A stretch of 43,890 nucleotides of DNA from positions 1-43,890 of the forward strand of contig UQRW01000012.1 of the NCBI GenBank assembly GCA_900543515.1. Direction: 5' to 3'. The notes below the pieces were generated by a model. That model saw only the letters and a list, made by a program, of their open reading frames with translations, was not told the DNA's origin and did no database searches. This DNA is from an uncultured Collinsella sp. Its GTDB lineage: Bacteria; Actinomycetota; Coriobacteriia; Coriobacteriales; Coriobacteriaceae. A program made the translations under genes and the position numbers. Below are positions 16,713-23,669 of this stretch, piece after piece (position 1 is the first letter of the stretch; the number at the start of each line of letters is the position of its first letter).

Positions 16713-16868
16713 CACGAAAAGGGCCTATCTACTACGTTTAAGCCGCAGGGGTCAACCATAGTCGGCTTTTTCGAAAATCGACAAGCTGTCTACCTGCGGT
16801 TTTGTTTTCACAGTTTTCGGTATGGCCGAGGCTATCCGTGTTAACGTAGTAGATGGGCCACTTTTGTG
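16713..16868. mobile_element. MITE-like element with about 26-bp terminal inverted repeats
   Basis: The left end (16713-16739) and right end (16842-16868) share GGCC(T/C)ATCTACTACGTT in inverted orientation, flanked inside by CCGCAGG and CCTGCGG. It is about 155 bp long with no convincing gene; the small open frame across it (16635-16844) is probably chance. No clear target duplication is seen. Confidence 0.5.
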
Positions 16869-16906
16869 ACAAGGGGGCCGATCTTCGGGCCAGGGTAGCT
16901 AAAAGA

Positions 16907-16941
16907 GCCCCGTCCCAAAAAGACTGATTGGGAGCCGGGGC
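16907..16941 (-). terminator. Orphan minus-strand terminator-like hairpin
   Basis: GCCCCG-TCCCAA pairs with TTGGGA-GCCGGGGC, and on the minus strand it is followed by TCTTTT. No minus-strand gene lies upstream, so it may be a relic or a leader hairpin for the GntR gene at 17005. Confidence 0.4.
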
Positions 16942-17004
16942 GTGTCGATGCGATAGTATTACGTGGTGAAATTCGACAAACCGTGAGCTTCATCCGAGGG
17001 CTTT

Positions 17005-17697
17005 ATGGAACAACACCAGCATTATCAGAGCTTGCAAGATCAGGCATACAACGCATTACGCTCCAAGATTATCTATGCCGAGCTCAAGCCCGGCACGCGC
17101 CTTTCGGCGATTGGTCTGGAAAAGGAGACGGGAATCGGGCGCACGCCCATTCGCGAGTCCTTTGTGCGCCTGCGTGAGCAGGAACTGGTGGAAACTCGTC
17201 CCAAAAGCGGCACCTATGTCTCAAAAATCAGCATGGAGCGCGCCGAGAACGCCTGTTTCTTGCGTGAGAAACTCGAGAGAAGCGTGCTCATTAAATGCTG
17301 CTCGGCCGCCACGCCCGTGCAAAAGCATCGGCTCGAGCAGATTCTTGCCGAGTCCGAGTCGCTCGACCATAGCGAAACGCGTCGCTTTTTCGATCTGGAT
17401 AACCTGTTCCACGAGACGTGCTTTGAGATTGCCGGCCGCCACATGTTGTGGGATTGGATGAAGAGCATCAACACGCATTTTGAGCGATACAACTGGTTGC
17501 GTATGGTGTCGCAGGATCTGGATTGGGAGCCGATTCGTCGGCAGCATCGCCGGATTCTCGAGGCCATTAAGAGGGGCGATACCGATGCGGCGAGTTATCT
17601 GGCAGAGACGCACCTGCACCTGATGCCCGAAGAGCAAGGTCCGGTTATCGCCTTGCATCCCGACTATTTTGAGCTGTCCAAAGACTCGGCCATCTAA
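17005..17697 (+). CDS. GntR family transcriptional regulator (FCD type)
   Basis: A 230-residue DNA-binding regulator: winged helix at residues 8-75 (LRSKIIYAELKPGTRLSAIGLEKETGIGRTPIRESFVRL) and an all-helical FCD ligand domain (about 85-215) with the metal-site pattern D...H (FDLDNLFHETCFE), H at QHRRILEAI and H in AETHLHLM. Regulators of this type control uptake and breakdown of sugar acids or organic acids. The KDPG/KDG genes downstream make a sugar-acid link possible, but they are on the other strand and also have a LacI neighbour. A GAGGG ribosome site precedes the start. Confidence 0.9.
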   Translation: MEQHQHYQSLQDQAYNALRSKIIYAELKPGTRLSAIGLEKETGIGRTPIRESFVRLREQELVETRPKSGTYVSKISMERAENACFLREKLERSVLIKCCSAATPVQKHRLEQILAESESLDHSETRRFFDLDNLFHETCFEIAGRHMLWDWMKSINTHFERYNWLRMVSQDLDWEPIRRQHRRILEAIKRGDTDAASYLAETHLHLMPEEQGPVIALHPDYFELSKDSAI

Positions 17698-17712
17698 CTC
17701 GTCCCCTTCATT

Positions 17713-17779
17713 AGTTGCGGTGAAATAGGGATTGTTTTGCGGCTCTGATGGTGTAAGCAGTCCGTATCTTACCGCAACT
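17713..17779. repeat. 67-bp intergenic hairpin repeat, family A, full copy 2
   Basis: It begins AGTTGCGGTGAAATA and ends ACCGCAACT, the same 67-bp length as the copy at 4113. The arms are conserved while the middle differs. It begins 16 bases after the GntR stop, where it could act in 3'-end formation. Confidence 0.8.
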
Positions 17780-17808
17780 GCCGGGGCACTATCGGGGCAC
17801 AAAAAAGC

Positions 17809-17869
17809 TGCGGCGCCGCTTGGAGGAAAAGACCGGAAGCAAGGGTCCATTCCTCCAGACGGCGCCGCA
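17809..17869. terminator. Long imperfect hairpin
   Basis: TGCGGCGCCG plus TTGGAGGAA pairs with TTCCTCCA plus CGGCGCCGCA. On the minus strand a run of six T follows (complement of 17801-17806), so it may end transcripts coming from the aldolase gene; the plus-strand side has only CTGTTTT. Confidence 0.55.
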
Positions 17870-17934
17870 ACTGTTTTGATGGCTCGGCTTTTACCGAAGT
17901 GGCTCAGTTGGACGCGGTTGCCAACCGAGTAAGT

Positions 17935-18035
17935 AAAGCGGCTCGGGGGCGTGTCGCTTCCGTCACGTTCTATCAGCATACAAGACGGTTTCGGTTCTTG
18001 TTCGTGACGGAAACGGCGCGCTTCCGAGCCGCTTT
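17935..18035 (+). other. 101-nt RNA hairpin-like element with 33-bp stem
   Basis: Arms 17935-17967 and 18003-18035 pair over 33 positions. Read as plus-strand RNA there are 28 Watson-Crick pairs, 4 G-U pairs and one C-A mismatch; as minus-strand RNA four of the five would be A-C mismatches. The 35-nt loop holds a second hairpin (ACAAGA/TCTTGT). It lies between the GntR gene and the 3' end of the aldolase gene; no coding content. Confidence 0.55.
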
Positions 18036-18090
18036 AAAAGAAAGGGGACGAGGTCTAGGGCACGCCCCCTTTCACGATAGAGAGCTAAAC

Positions 18091-18732
18091 CTAGCCGCGG
18101 ACCTTCTTGACGACGTCCATGGCCTCGCGGGCAATCTGCTCGACCTTGGAGAAGTCGCCGTCGGCAAACAGGGCCGGCTTGACCATCCAGGTGCCACCGC
18201 AGGCGATGATGGCGGAGGAGCTCAGGTACTCCTCGACGTTGGCAGTGCTCACGCCGCCGGTGGGCATAAAGCGGTGACCGACAAACGGAGCGGCGAGGGC
18301 CTTGATGGTGTTCAGGCCGCCATACTGGGACGCGGGGAAGAACTTGGTGACCTTGAGGCCCAGGTTCTCGGCTGCGGTGACCTCGGAGGGGGTCACGGTG
18401 CCGGGAAGGACGGGCAGGTCGATGTCGATACAGTGCTTCACGACGTCCTCGTTGTAACCCGGAGAGACGATGAACTTGGCACCGGCTGCGCGGGCCTGCT
18501 CAACCTGCTCGACGGTCAGGACAGTGCCGGCGCCGACGCACATCTCGGGCTCGGCCTCGGCCATAGCGGCGATGCCCTCGGCGGCGCAGGCGGTGCGGAA
18601 GGTGACCTCGGCGGACTTCATGCCGGCTGCCATAAGGGCGTGGGCGAGCGGAGCGGCGTCCTCGACCTTGTCGAGCACGACGACCGGCACGATACCCAGG
18701 GACTCAAGCGTGGTGTAGAACTGATCGAACAT
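18091..18732 (-). CDS. eda: 2-dehydro-3-deoxy-phosphogluconate (KDPG) aldolase
   Basis: A 213-residue class I aldolase that cleaves KDPG to pyruvate and glyceraldehyde 3-phosphate, the last step of the Entner-Doudoroff route and of uronic acid breakdown. The Schiff-base lysine is K130 (KVTKFFPA); E42 and R46 lie in AEVTFRT; GAGTVL and MPTGGV are also present. The start at 18732 follows AAAGGA; the open frame extends 15 codons further upstream but that part is unlike the family. It lies 250 bases downstream of the KDG kinase gene on the same strand with several hairpins in between. No dehydratase gene is nearby, which favours a role in KDG from hexuronates. Confidence 0.93.
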   Translation of the reverse strand: MFDQFYTTLESLGIVPVVVLDKVEDAAPLAHALMAAGMKSAEVTFRTACAAEGIAAMAEAEPEMCVGAGTVLTVEQVEQARAAGAKFIVSPGYNEDVVKHCIDIDLPVLPGTVTPSEVTAAENLGLKVTKFFPASQYGGLNTIKALAAPFVGHRFMPTGGVSTANVEEYLSSSAIIACGGTWMVKPALFADGDFSKVEQIAREAMDVVKKVRG

Positions 18733-18783
18733 GATGTTCCTTTCGATGTGTGGCGCGCGGGTGCGCGTAATTGCCAAATGTGC

Positions 18784-18862
18784 TGGTCAGGAGCCGATTT
18801 TGGATTGGTTATCGGAGGCACTGCTTGGGGTTCAAGCAATTCCAAAACCGGCTGCTCGACCA
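18784..18862 (-). other. Leader hairpin before the KDPG aldolase gene
   Basis: TGGTCAGGAGCCG-ATTTTGGA (18784-18804) pairs with its near-inverse at 18841-18862 over about 20 bases, and the loop has a small GCTTG/CAAGC stem. It lies about 50 bases before the aldolase start on its own strand. Confidence 0.5.
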
Positions 18863-18880
18863 GTCATGTAGGGAATGCCA

Positions 18881-18912
18881 GGCAAAACCGGAATGGGACT
18901 GGTGGTTTTGCC
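18881..18912 (-). other. Hairpin in the kdgK-eda gap
   Basis: GGCAAAACC and GGTTTTGCC form a perfect 9-bp stem with a 14-nt loop. Confidence 0.45.
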
Positions 18913-18931
18913 CGGCCGGAGGAATCGGGGA

Positions 18932-18971
18932 GCGGGCCGCAGAGGTATGGGATTGGAAAGCCGCGGCCCGC
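18932..18971 (-). terminator. GC-rich hairpin after the KDG kinase gene
   Basis: GCGGGCCGC and GCGGCCCGC form a strong stem 14 bases after the kinase stop. No T-run follows, so it may protect the 3' end or reduce read-through into the aldolase gene rather than terminate fully. Confidence 0.45.
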
Positions 18972-18985
18972 GGAATGGAGACGGA

Positions 18986-20020
18986 CTAGCGCGCGACGCG
19001 GGTGCCACCGTCGGCGGCGGATGCCACGGCTGCGATCTCGTCTGCGGTCACCAAGTTGGAATCGCCCTTGATGGTGAGCTTGAGGATCGAGGCCGCAATC
19101 GCGTAGTTGACGGCATCCTGCGGGTCAAAGTCGTTGATGAGGGCATGGACGAGGCCGGCGTTGAAAGCGTCGCCGGCGGCAACGCCCTCGAGCACGTGCA
19201 CGTCGTGAGCAGGGGAGAACCAGTGCTCGCCGCTCTCGGCGTCAAAGAGCATGCCCATCCAGATGGAGCGCTCGACGCAGGAGATGTTGCGGACGACCGA
19301 GGCGACCTTCTTGCAACCGTACTCGGCGCAGATCTGACGGGCCATCTCGACGTAGGTGTCACGCTCCTCGATGCCGTGGGCAAGGGAGCCGGAGACGCAG
19401 GTCATGCCAAGGCCGGCAGGCGCATCCTCGTCGTTGGCGATGCAGATGTCGACGAGCGGCAGGAGTTCCTTCATGGTGGCCTGCGACTTCTCGGGCGACC
19501 ACATCTTGCCGCGATAGTTCACGTCGCACACGGTGGTGATGCCCTTGGCGCGGCAGACGGCGAGCGCCTCCTTGCAGGCGGCGGCCATCTCGTCGGAGAC
19601 GGCGGGGGTCACGCCGGAGAAGTAGAAGACATCGATGCCCTTGAGGATCTCGTCCCAGTCAAAAACATCGCGCTTGGCCATGTTGATGGCAGAGAACTTG
19701 CGGTCGTAGACGCAGCCGTTGCCGCGCTGCGAGGCACCGACCTCAAACACATAGGAGCCAAGGCGGTCGCCCTGACGCACGACGCGCGTGGTGTCGACGC
19801 CGTAGGCCTTCAGCGAACGCAGGGCGCACTCGCCCAGACGGTTGGCCGGGACAACGGAGACGTAAGCGGCCTTGTCGCCCTGGTAGGCCAGGGAAAGCGC
19901 GGTGTTTGCCTCGGCGCCGCCGTAGCGGACATCAAACTCGGTCGCCTGCTCAATGCGCAGGTGGTCTTTGGGCGAGAGCCTCATCATGATCTCGCCGAAG
20001 GTAAGAACCGTTTTACCCAT
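18986..20020 (-). CDS. kdgK: 2-dehydro-3-deoxygluconate (KDG) kinase, PfkB family
   Basis: A 344-residue sugar kinase that turns KDG into KDPG for the aldolase downstream. PfkB signatures: the N-terminal GGAEANTALSLA and the C-terminal EGVAAGDAFNAG with catalytic base D284; the AAGD variant instead of GAGD is usual for KDG kinases. The start at 20020 follows AAGGAG and gives the expected MGKTVLTFGE opening; the longer open frame reads through the leader hairpin. First gene of a two-gene minus-strand unit with eda. Divergent from a LacI-type regulator whose likely operator sits between them. Confidence 0.92.
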   Translation of the reverse strand: MGKTVLTFGEIMMRLSPKDHLRIEQATEFDVRYGGAEANTALSLAYQGDKAAYVSVVPANRLGECALRSLKAYGVDTTRVVRQGDRLGSYVFEVGASQRGNGCVYDRKFSAINMAKRDVFDWDEILKGIDVFYFSGVTPAVSDEMAAACKEALAVCRAKGITTVCDVNYRGKMWSPEKSQATMKELLPLVDICIANDEDAPAGLGMTCVSGSLAHGIEERDTYVEMARQICAEYGCKKVASVVRNISCVERSIWMGMLFDAESGEHWFSPAHDVHVLEGVAAGDAFNAGLVHALINDFDPQDAVNYAIAASILKLTIKGDSNLVTADEIAAVASAADGGTRVAR

Positions 20021-20063
20021 GGTCGCGTAGCTCCTTCTTGCTCGTGCGTACACCTTTGATATG

Positions 20064-20121
20064 GCGTTGGCACGCAGGTGCCAAGACGGTAGGGTGCGTC
20101 TTTGCACCTGCGTGCCAACGC
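20064..20121 (-). other. Very stable hairpin in the kdgK leader
   Basis: GCGTTGGCACGCAGGTGC and its exact inverse pair over 18 bp. Inside, after a one-base mismatch, AAGACG/CGTCTT pairs over 6 bp around an 8-nt loop. It lies 43-101 bases before the kdgK start codon. No T-run follows. Confidence 0.65.
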
Positions 20122-20124
20122 TCA

Positions 20125-20190
20125 CCGAAATCGGTTTACGAAATCGGTTTCGTTTCGAGTTGTAGTATACTCACCTACAGCGTTTTGCAA
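20125..20190. promoter_or_regulatory. Operator and divergent promoter between kdgK and lacI-type gene
   Basis: ACGAAATCGGTTTCGT (20138-20153) is a LacI-size palindrome, and CGAAATCGGTT is repeated 13 bases earlier (20126). Next to it AGTATACT (20164-20171) gives a TATACT -10 box on both strands, with TTGCAA (20185-20190) as a possible -35 box for kdgK at a short spacing. The operator would cover the kdgK start of transcription. Confidence 0.6.
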
Positions 20191-20255
20191 CCGAGATTTT
20201 TAAAAAAATGCCTAAAATGGCTCAGACCGCCGACAATTGGGAAACGGGGTGCGTT

Positions 20256-21278
20256 ATGGCGCAGATGAGAATCAAGGACATTGCCGCCGAGGCGGGCGTG
20301 AGCCCGGCCACGGTCTCGCGCTATCTCAACAACCGCCCCGGGCAAATGACCGAGGAAACCCGTGCTCGCATCGCGGCGGTTATCGAGCGCACCGGCTATC
20401 GCCCGCGTGCCGCCGCGCGCAATCTACGCAGCTCGCGCACCAACCTCATCGGCGTGATCCTGGCCGACATCGCCAACCCGTTCTCCAGCGCCATGCTCGA
20501 AGGGCTTTCCGTCAGCGCCGCCGCGCGCGGCTGCTCGCTTATGACGGCCATTAGCGGCAACGACCCCGCTAAGGAAGCGGAGTCGCTTACCAGGCTTATC
20601 GATGCCGGCGTGGACGGCCTGGTCGTCAACACCTGCGGAGGCAATGACGAGGCGATCGCCGCGGCAGCGGGACGTCTGCCTGTTGTGCTGCTCGACCGCG
20701 ACGTTGCCGACGGCGGTGTCGATCTGGTGACATCTAACAACCGTGAGCTGGTCGCTGGCTTGGTAGACGAGCTCGCCGCTGCTGGCAGCGAGCTCCTGTG
20801 CCTGCTCACCGAGGCAAGCGACGACAGCCCCGTGCGTCGAGAGCGCGCCGAGGCCTTTACCGACGAGCTGTCGCGCCGCGGACTTGCGGGCGAGGTTGTC
20901 ACCCTGGCCGACGGTGGCGCCACGGGCATCGGCCGCTTGGACGAGACCATGCGTGACTATGCCGGTAAAAAGCTCGGCCTCATTGCCGTCAACGGCCTGG
21001 TCTTCCTGCGCCTGACCGAGGCTCTGGCGCAGCTTGGTCCCTCGTTACCGGCTGGTCTTAAGATTGCGACGTTTGACGATTATCCTTGGAACCACGTGCT
21101 CTTTGGCGGTGTGACCACAGCAGCGCAAGACACCCTCACCATTGCCGAGCGCGTAGTCGAGCGTCTGTCCGAGCGCATCGACGTTGTTACCACCACCGTG
21201 GGCGAAGCCGCAAAGCTCGCCCCCAAGCGCATCGAGGTTCCTGGTCACATTGAACACCGCGCTTCGACTTCGCGCTAG
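20256..21278 (+). CDS. LacI family transcriptional regulator
   Basis: A 340-residue repressor with the LacI helix-turn-helix at residues 4-50 (IKDIAAEAGVSPATVSRYLNNRPGQMTEETRARI) and a periplasmic-binding-protein-like sensor domain (LIGVILADIANPFSSAMLEGL to the end). The neighbouring kdgK-eda unit and the palindrome between the genes make it the likely repressor of KDG use, analogous in role to KdgR; the inducer is not known. The start at 20256 was chosen over the longer frame because the fold begins there; ATG 20265 is also possible. Just upstream of glnA but separated by a promoter region. Confidence 0.9.
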   Translation: MAQMRIKDIAAEAGVSPATVSRYLNNRPGQMTEETRARIAAVIERTGYRPRAAARNLRSSRTNLIGVILADIANPFSSAMLEGLSVSAAARGCSLMTAISGNDPAKEAESLTRLIDAGVDGLVVNTCGGNDEAIAAAAGRLPVVLLDRDVADGGVDLVTSNNRELVAGLVDELAAAGSELLCLLTEASDDSPVRRERAEAFTDELSRRGLAGEVVTLADGGATGIGRLDETMRDYAGKKLGLIAVNGLVFLRLTEALAQLGPSLPAGLKIATFDDYPWNHVLFGGVTTAAQDTLTIAERVVERLSERIDVVTTTVGEAAKLAPKRIEVPGHIEHRASTSR

Positions 21279-21331
21279 CCGCTCGTTCGCAACGGCCTGT
21301 TCGCACACGTTTTTTGAGCGCTTGATACGCT

Positions 21332-21347
21332 TTAACCCTGCGGAAAC
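21332..21347 (+). promoter_or_regulatory. GlnR-box-like site before glnA
   Basis: TTAAC, six bases, then GAAAC follows the actinobacterial GlnR pattern gTnAC-n6-GaAAC with exact spacing. It lies 66 bases before glnA. Just downstream TCTGCGATA is repeated at 21353 and 21365 around the probable -10 region. Confidence 0.45.
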
Positions 21348-21412
21348 ATTTTTCTGCGATAGTATCTGCGATATAGACCAGTCGAAACCCGCCCGAAAGA
21401 AAGGGGAGCGAC

Positions 21413-22750
21413 ATGAACCAGCAGAACATCGATTACGTACTCCGCTCCGTAGAGCAGCGTGATATCCGCTTTGTGCGTCTGTGGTTTGTCGACATTCTCG
21501 GCCGCCTCAAGAACTTTGCCATTAGCCCCGAGGACCTCGAGGTCGCTTTTGAGGAGGGTATTGGCTTTGACGGCTCCGCCATCGAGGGCTTTGCCACGCC
21601 CGAGGAAGCCGACATGCTGGCGTTTCCCGATGCTTCGACCTTCCAGATCCTGCCGTGGCGCCCGAGCCACAACGGCGTCGCCCGCGTGTTCTGCGACGTG
21701 TGCACCCCCGATCGCAAGCCCTTTGCCGGCGATCCACGCGATGCCCTGCGCCGCATGTTCCGCAAGGCCGAGAAGGCTGGCTATCTGCTCAACGTGGGCG
21801 CCGAGCTGGAGTATTACTACTTCCCCGACGAGCACACGCCCGAGCCGCTCGACAACGTGGGCTACTTTGACCTTTCGGTAAGCGATGCCGCCCGCGACCT
21901 GCGCCGCAACACGGTCCTCACGCTCGAGAAGATGTCCGTGCCCGTGGAGTACACCTTCCACGCCGCCGGCCGCTCGCAGCACGGCATGAGCCTGCGCCAT
22001 GCCGAGGCCTTAAGCATGTCCGACGCCATCACCACGGCAAAGCTCATCATTAAGCAGCAGGCCTACGAGAGCGGTTGCCACGCCTCCTTTATGCCCAAGC
22101 CGCTGGCGGGCGAGGATGGCAGCGCTATGTTCCTGTGCCAGTCGCTGTTCGACCACGACGGCAACAACGTCTTTTGGGGAGAGGACGACGAGAAGTACCA
22201 TCTCTCCGATATCGCCAAGCACTACATGGCCGGCATCCTGGCGCACGCGCGCGAGATCAGCGCTATCACTAACCCCACGGTCAACTCGTACAAGCGCATC
22301 ACCACGGGTGGCGACTCCGTGCCGCAGTACGCCACGTGGGGCCTGCGCAACCGCGCGAGTATGGTCCGCATCCCGGTCTACAAACCCGGCAAGCAGCTGT
22401 CCACGCGCATCGAGCTGCGCAGCCCCGACCCCATGGCCAATCCGTACCTGGTCAACGCCGTCACGCTGGCGGCTGGTCTGGACGGCATCGAGCGCAAGCT
22501 GGAGCTCCCGCCTGAGGCAACGGCCGAGACGCTCAAGCTCACCGACCGCCAGATGGTCGAGGCCGGCTACACGCCGCTGCCGCGTTCGCTCAAAGAGGCG
22601 CTCGACGTGTTTGAGGACTCGCAGTTTATGAAGGATGCCCTCGGCGAGCATATCCATAGCTTCTTCCTCAAAAAGAAGCGCGACGAGTGGCATAAGTTTG
22701 AGTCTACGATCACCGAGTGGGAGATCAAGCACTACCTGGCGAACTCCTAA
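21413..22750 (+). CDS. glnA: Glutamine synthetase type I
   Basis: A 445-residue enzyme that makes glutamine from glutamate and ammonia. The beta-grasp domain is followed by the catalytic domain with FDGSAIEGF, AELEYYYFP, FHAAGRSQHGMSLRHAEA (metal and ammonia site), CHASFMPKP, and the ATP/glutamate region NRASMVRIP with IELRSPDPMANPYL. The length and the lack of the NLYDLPPEE adenylylation loop point to the GSI-alpha group, which is controlled by feedback rather than by adenylylation. A start with GAAAGAAAGGGGAGCGAC upstream is clear. It is followed 50 bases later by a GlnR-like regulator, probably in the same operon. Confidence 0.96.
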   Translation: MNQQNIDYVLRSVEQRDIRFVRLWFVDILGRLKNFAISPEDLEVAFEEGIGFDGSAIEGFATPEEADMLAFPDASTFQILPWRPSHNGVARVFCDVCTPDRKPFAGDPRDALRRMFRKAEKAGYLLNVGAELEYYYFPDEHTPEPLDNVGYFDLSVSDAARDLRRNTVLTLEKMSVPVEYTFHAAGRSQHGMSLRHAEALSMSDAITTAKLIIKQQAYESGCHASFMPKPLAGEDGSAMFLCQSLFDHDGNNVFWGEDDEKYHLSDIAKHYMAGILAHAREISAITNPTVNSYKRITTGGDSVPQYATWGLRNRASMVRIPVYKPGKQLSTRIELRSPDPMANPYLVNAVTLAAGLDGIERKLELPPEATAETLKLTDRQMVEAGYTPLPRSLKEALDVFEDSQFMKDALGEHIHSFFLKKKRDEWHKFESTITEWEIKHYLANS

Positions 22751-22800
22751 TCGCGCTGGCTTGTTCCAGTACGATTGAGCTCATTTCTTTGGAGGCCGAT

Positions 22801-23463
22801 ATGTCCGAAAAGAGTGCCCTGTTCATGGCGCGCACGACGCGCTTCCACGAGTTTGCCCGCAGCTTGACGACCACCCTGGGTGTCGAGGTGAGCCTGGCAA
22901 CCCCCGATTCGCCGACTGCGGCGCACGACTTTGACCTGCTGATTCTCGATTCCGATGGCATCCGCAGCGACCGCATCGATCAGATTGCCAAATGGCTCGA
23001 CGACCGCGGCGGCGTCCCCATGCTGGTGATCGTCGACGACGAGGCGCTCGGCACCCTGCGTCTGCCGAACCACGCGCATGCCGACTTTGTATGCCCCACG
23101 GCGACGCCCAACGAGCTCAAGGCTCGCGCGCAGCGCTTGATGGGCGAGGAGGAGACCGTTACCGCCGACGATGTGCTCAACATCGATAACCTTGAGATCA
23201 ACCTGGCTACCTACCAGGTGACGCTCGATGGCGAGCCCATCGACCTGACGCTGATGGAGTACTCGCTGCTGAGCTTTTTGGCGACGCACCCCAACCGCGC
23301 CTACAGCCGCGAGGTGCTGCTGCACCGCGTATGGGGCTTTGAGTACTGCGGCGGCACGCGCACCGTCGACGTGCACATTCGACGCATCCGCTCCAAGGTG
23401 GGCCCGCAGATCGCGGCGCACATCACCACCGTCCGCGGCGTGGGCTATCTGTTTAAGGACTAG
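22801..23463 (+). CDS. Orphan OmpR-type regulator resembling actinobacterial GlnR
   Basis: A 220-residue protein. The N-terminal half (1-115) is a receiver-like fold without the usual acidic pair near residue 10, though D50 (LLILDSDG) sits at the phospho-acceptor position. The C-terminal winged helix (about 125-220) contains GGTRTVDVHIRRIRSKVG, strongly like GlnR of actinobacteria, an atypical response regulator of nitrogen genes that works without a kinase. No histidine kinase is adjacent. Its place right after glnA, with TTTGGAGG before the start, and a GlnR-type box before glnA support a role in nitrogen control. It could still be another orphan OmpR protein. Confidence 0.75.
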   Translation: MSEKSALFMARTTRFHEFARSLTTTLGVEVSLATPDSPTAAHDFDLLILDSDGIRSDRIDQIAKWLDDRGGVPMLVIVDDEALGTLRLPNHAHADFVCPTATPNELKARAQRLMGEEETVTADDVLNIDNLEINLATYQVTLDGEPIDLTLMEYSLLSFLATHPNRAYSREVLLHRVWGFEYCGGTRTVDVHIRRIRSKVGPQIAAHITTVRGVGYLFKD

Positions 23464-23468
23464 CTTTT

Positions 23469-23504
23469 CACCACAAAGGGGATAGGCACCTTTGTGGTGG
23501 TTTT
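23469..23504 (+). terminator. Terminator of the CCACCACAAAGG family, copy 1
   Basis: CACCACAAAGG and CCTTTGTGGTG pair six bases after the regulator stop and are followed by GTTTTG. Related hairpins occur at 37087, 38650 and 39611. Confidence 0.85.
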
Positions 23505-23616
23505 GCCGTAGGCCGGGTCCTTTTGGGCCTGCAGCAGAACTTAAGCCTTCCTAAAAGATTGCGTTCTCATACACGTGCATCCGCATATTGGGGTACAACT
23601 CAACGTGAACAATGAT

Positions 23617-23643
23617 GGCCCGCCACATGTTTGGCGGGCCTTT
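23617..23643 (+). terminator. Hairpin just before the htrA gene
   Basis: GGCCCGCCA and TGGCGGGCC pair with a 6-nt loop and end in TTT, only 27 bases before the htrA start. It could be an attenuator, or the end of a short leader RNA starting near 23590. Confidence 0.55.
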
Positions 23644-23669
23644 GGTTATTCGACGAAAGGATCGCAGCT

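Noticed and set aside
16635..16844. 69-codon open frame on the plus strand
   Set aside because: It has no ribosome site and runs across a family A fragment and the MITE-like element; its PYFTAT stretch comes from the repeat and appears wherever that repeat is read.
17893..17932. Functional tRNA gene
   Set aside because: The D-stem partner, T-arm and acceptor end are missing; at most a remnant.
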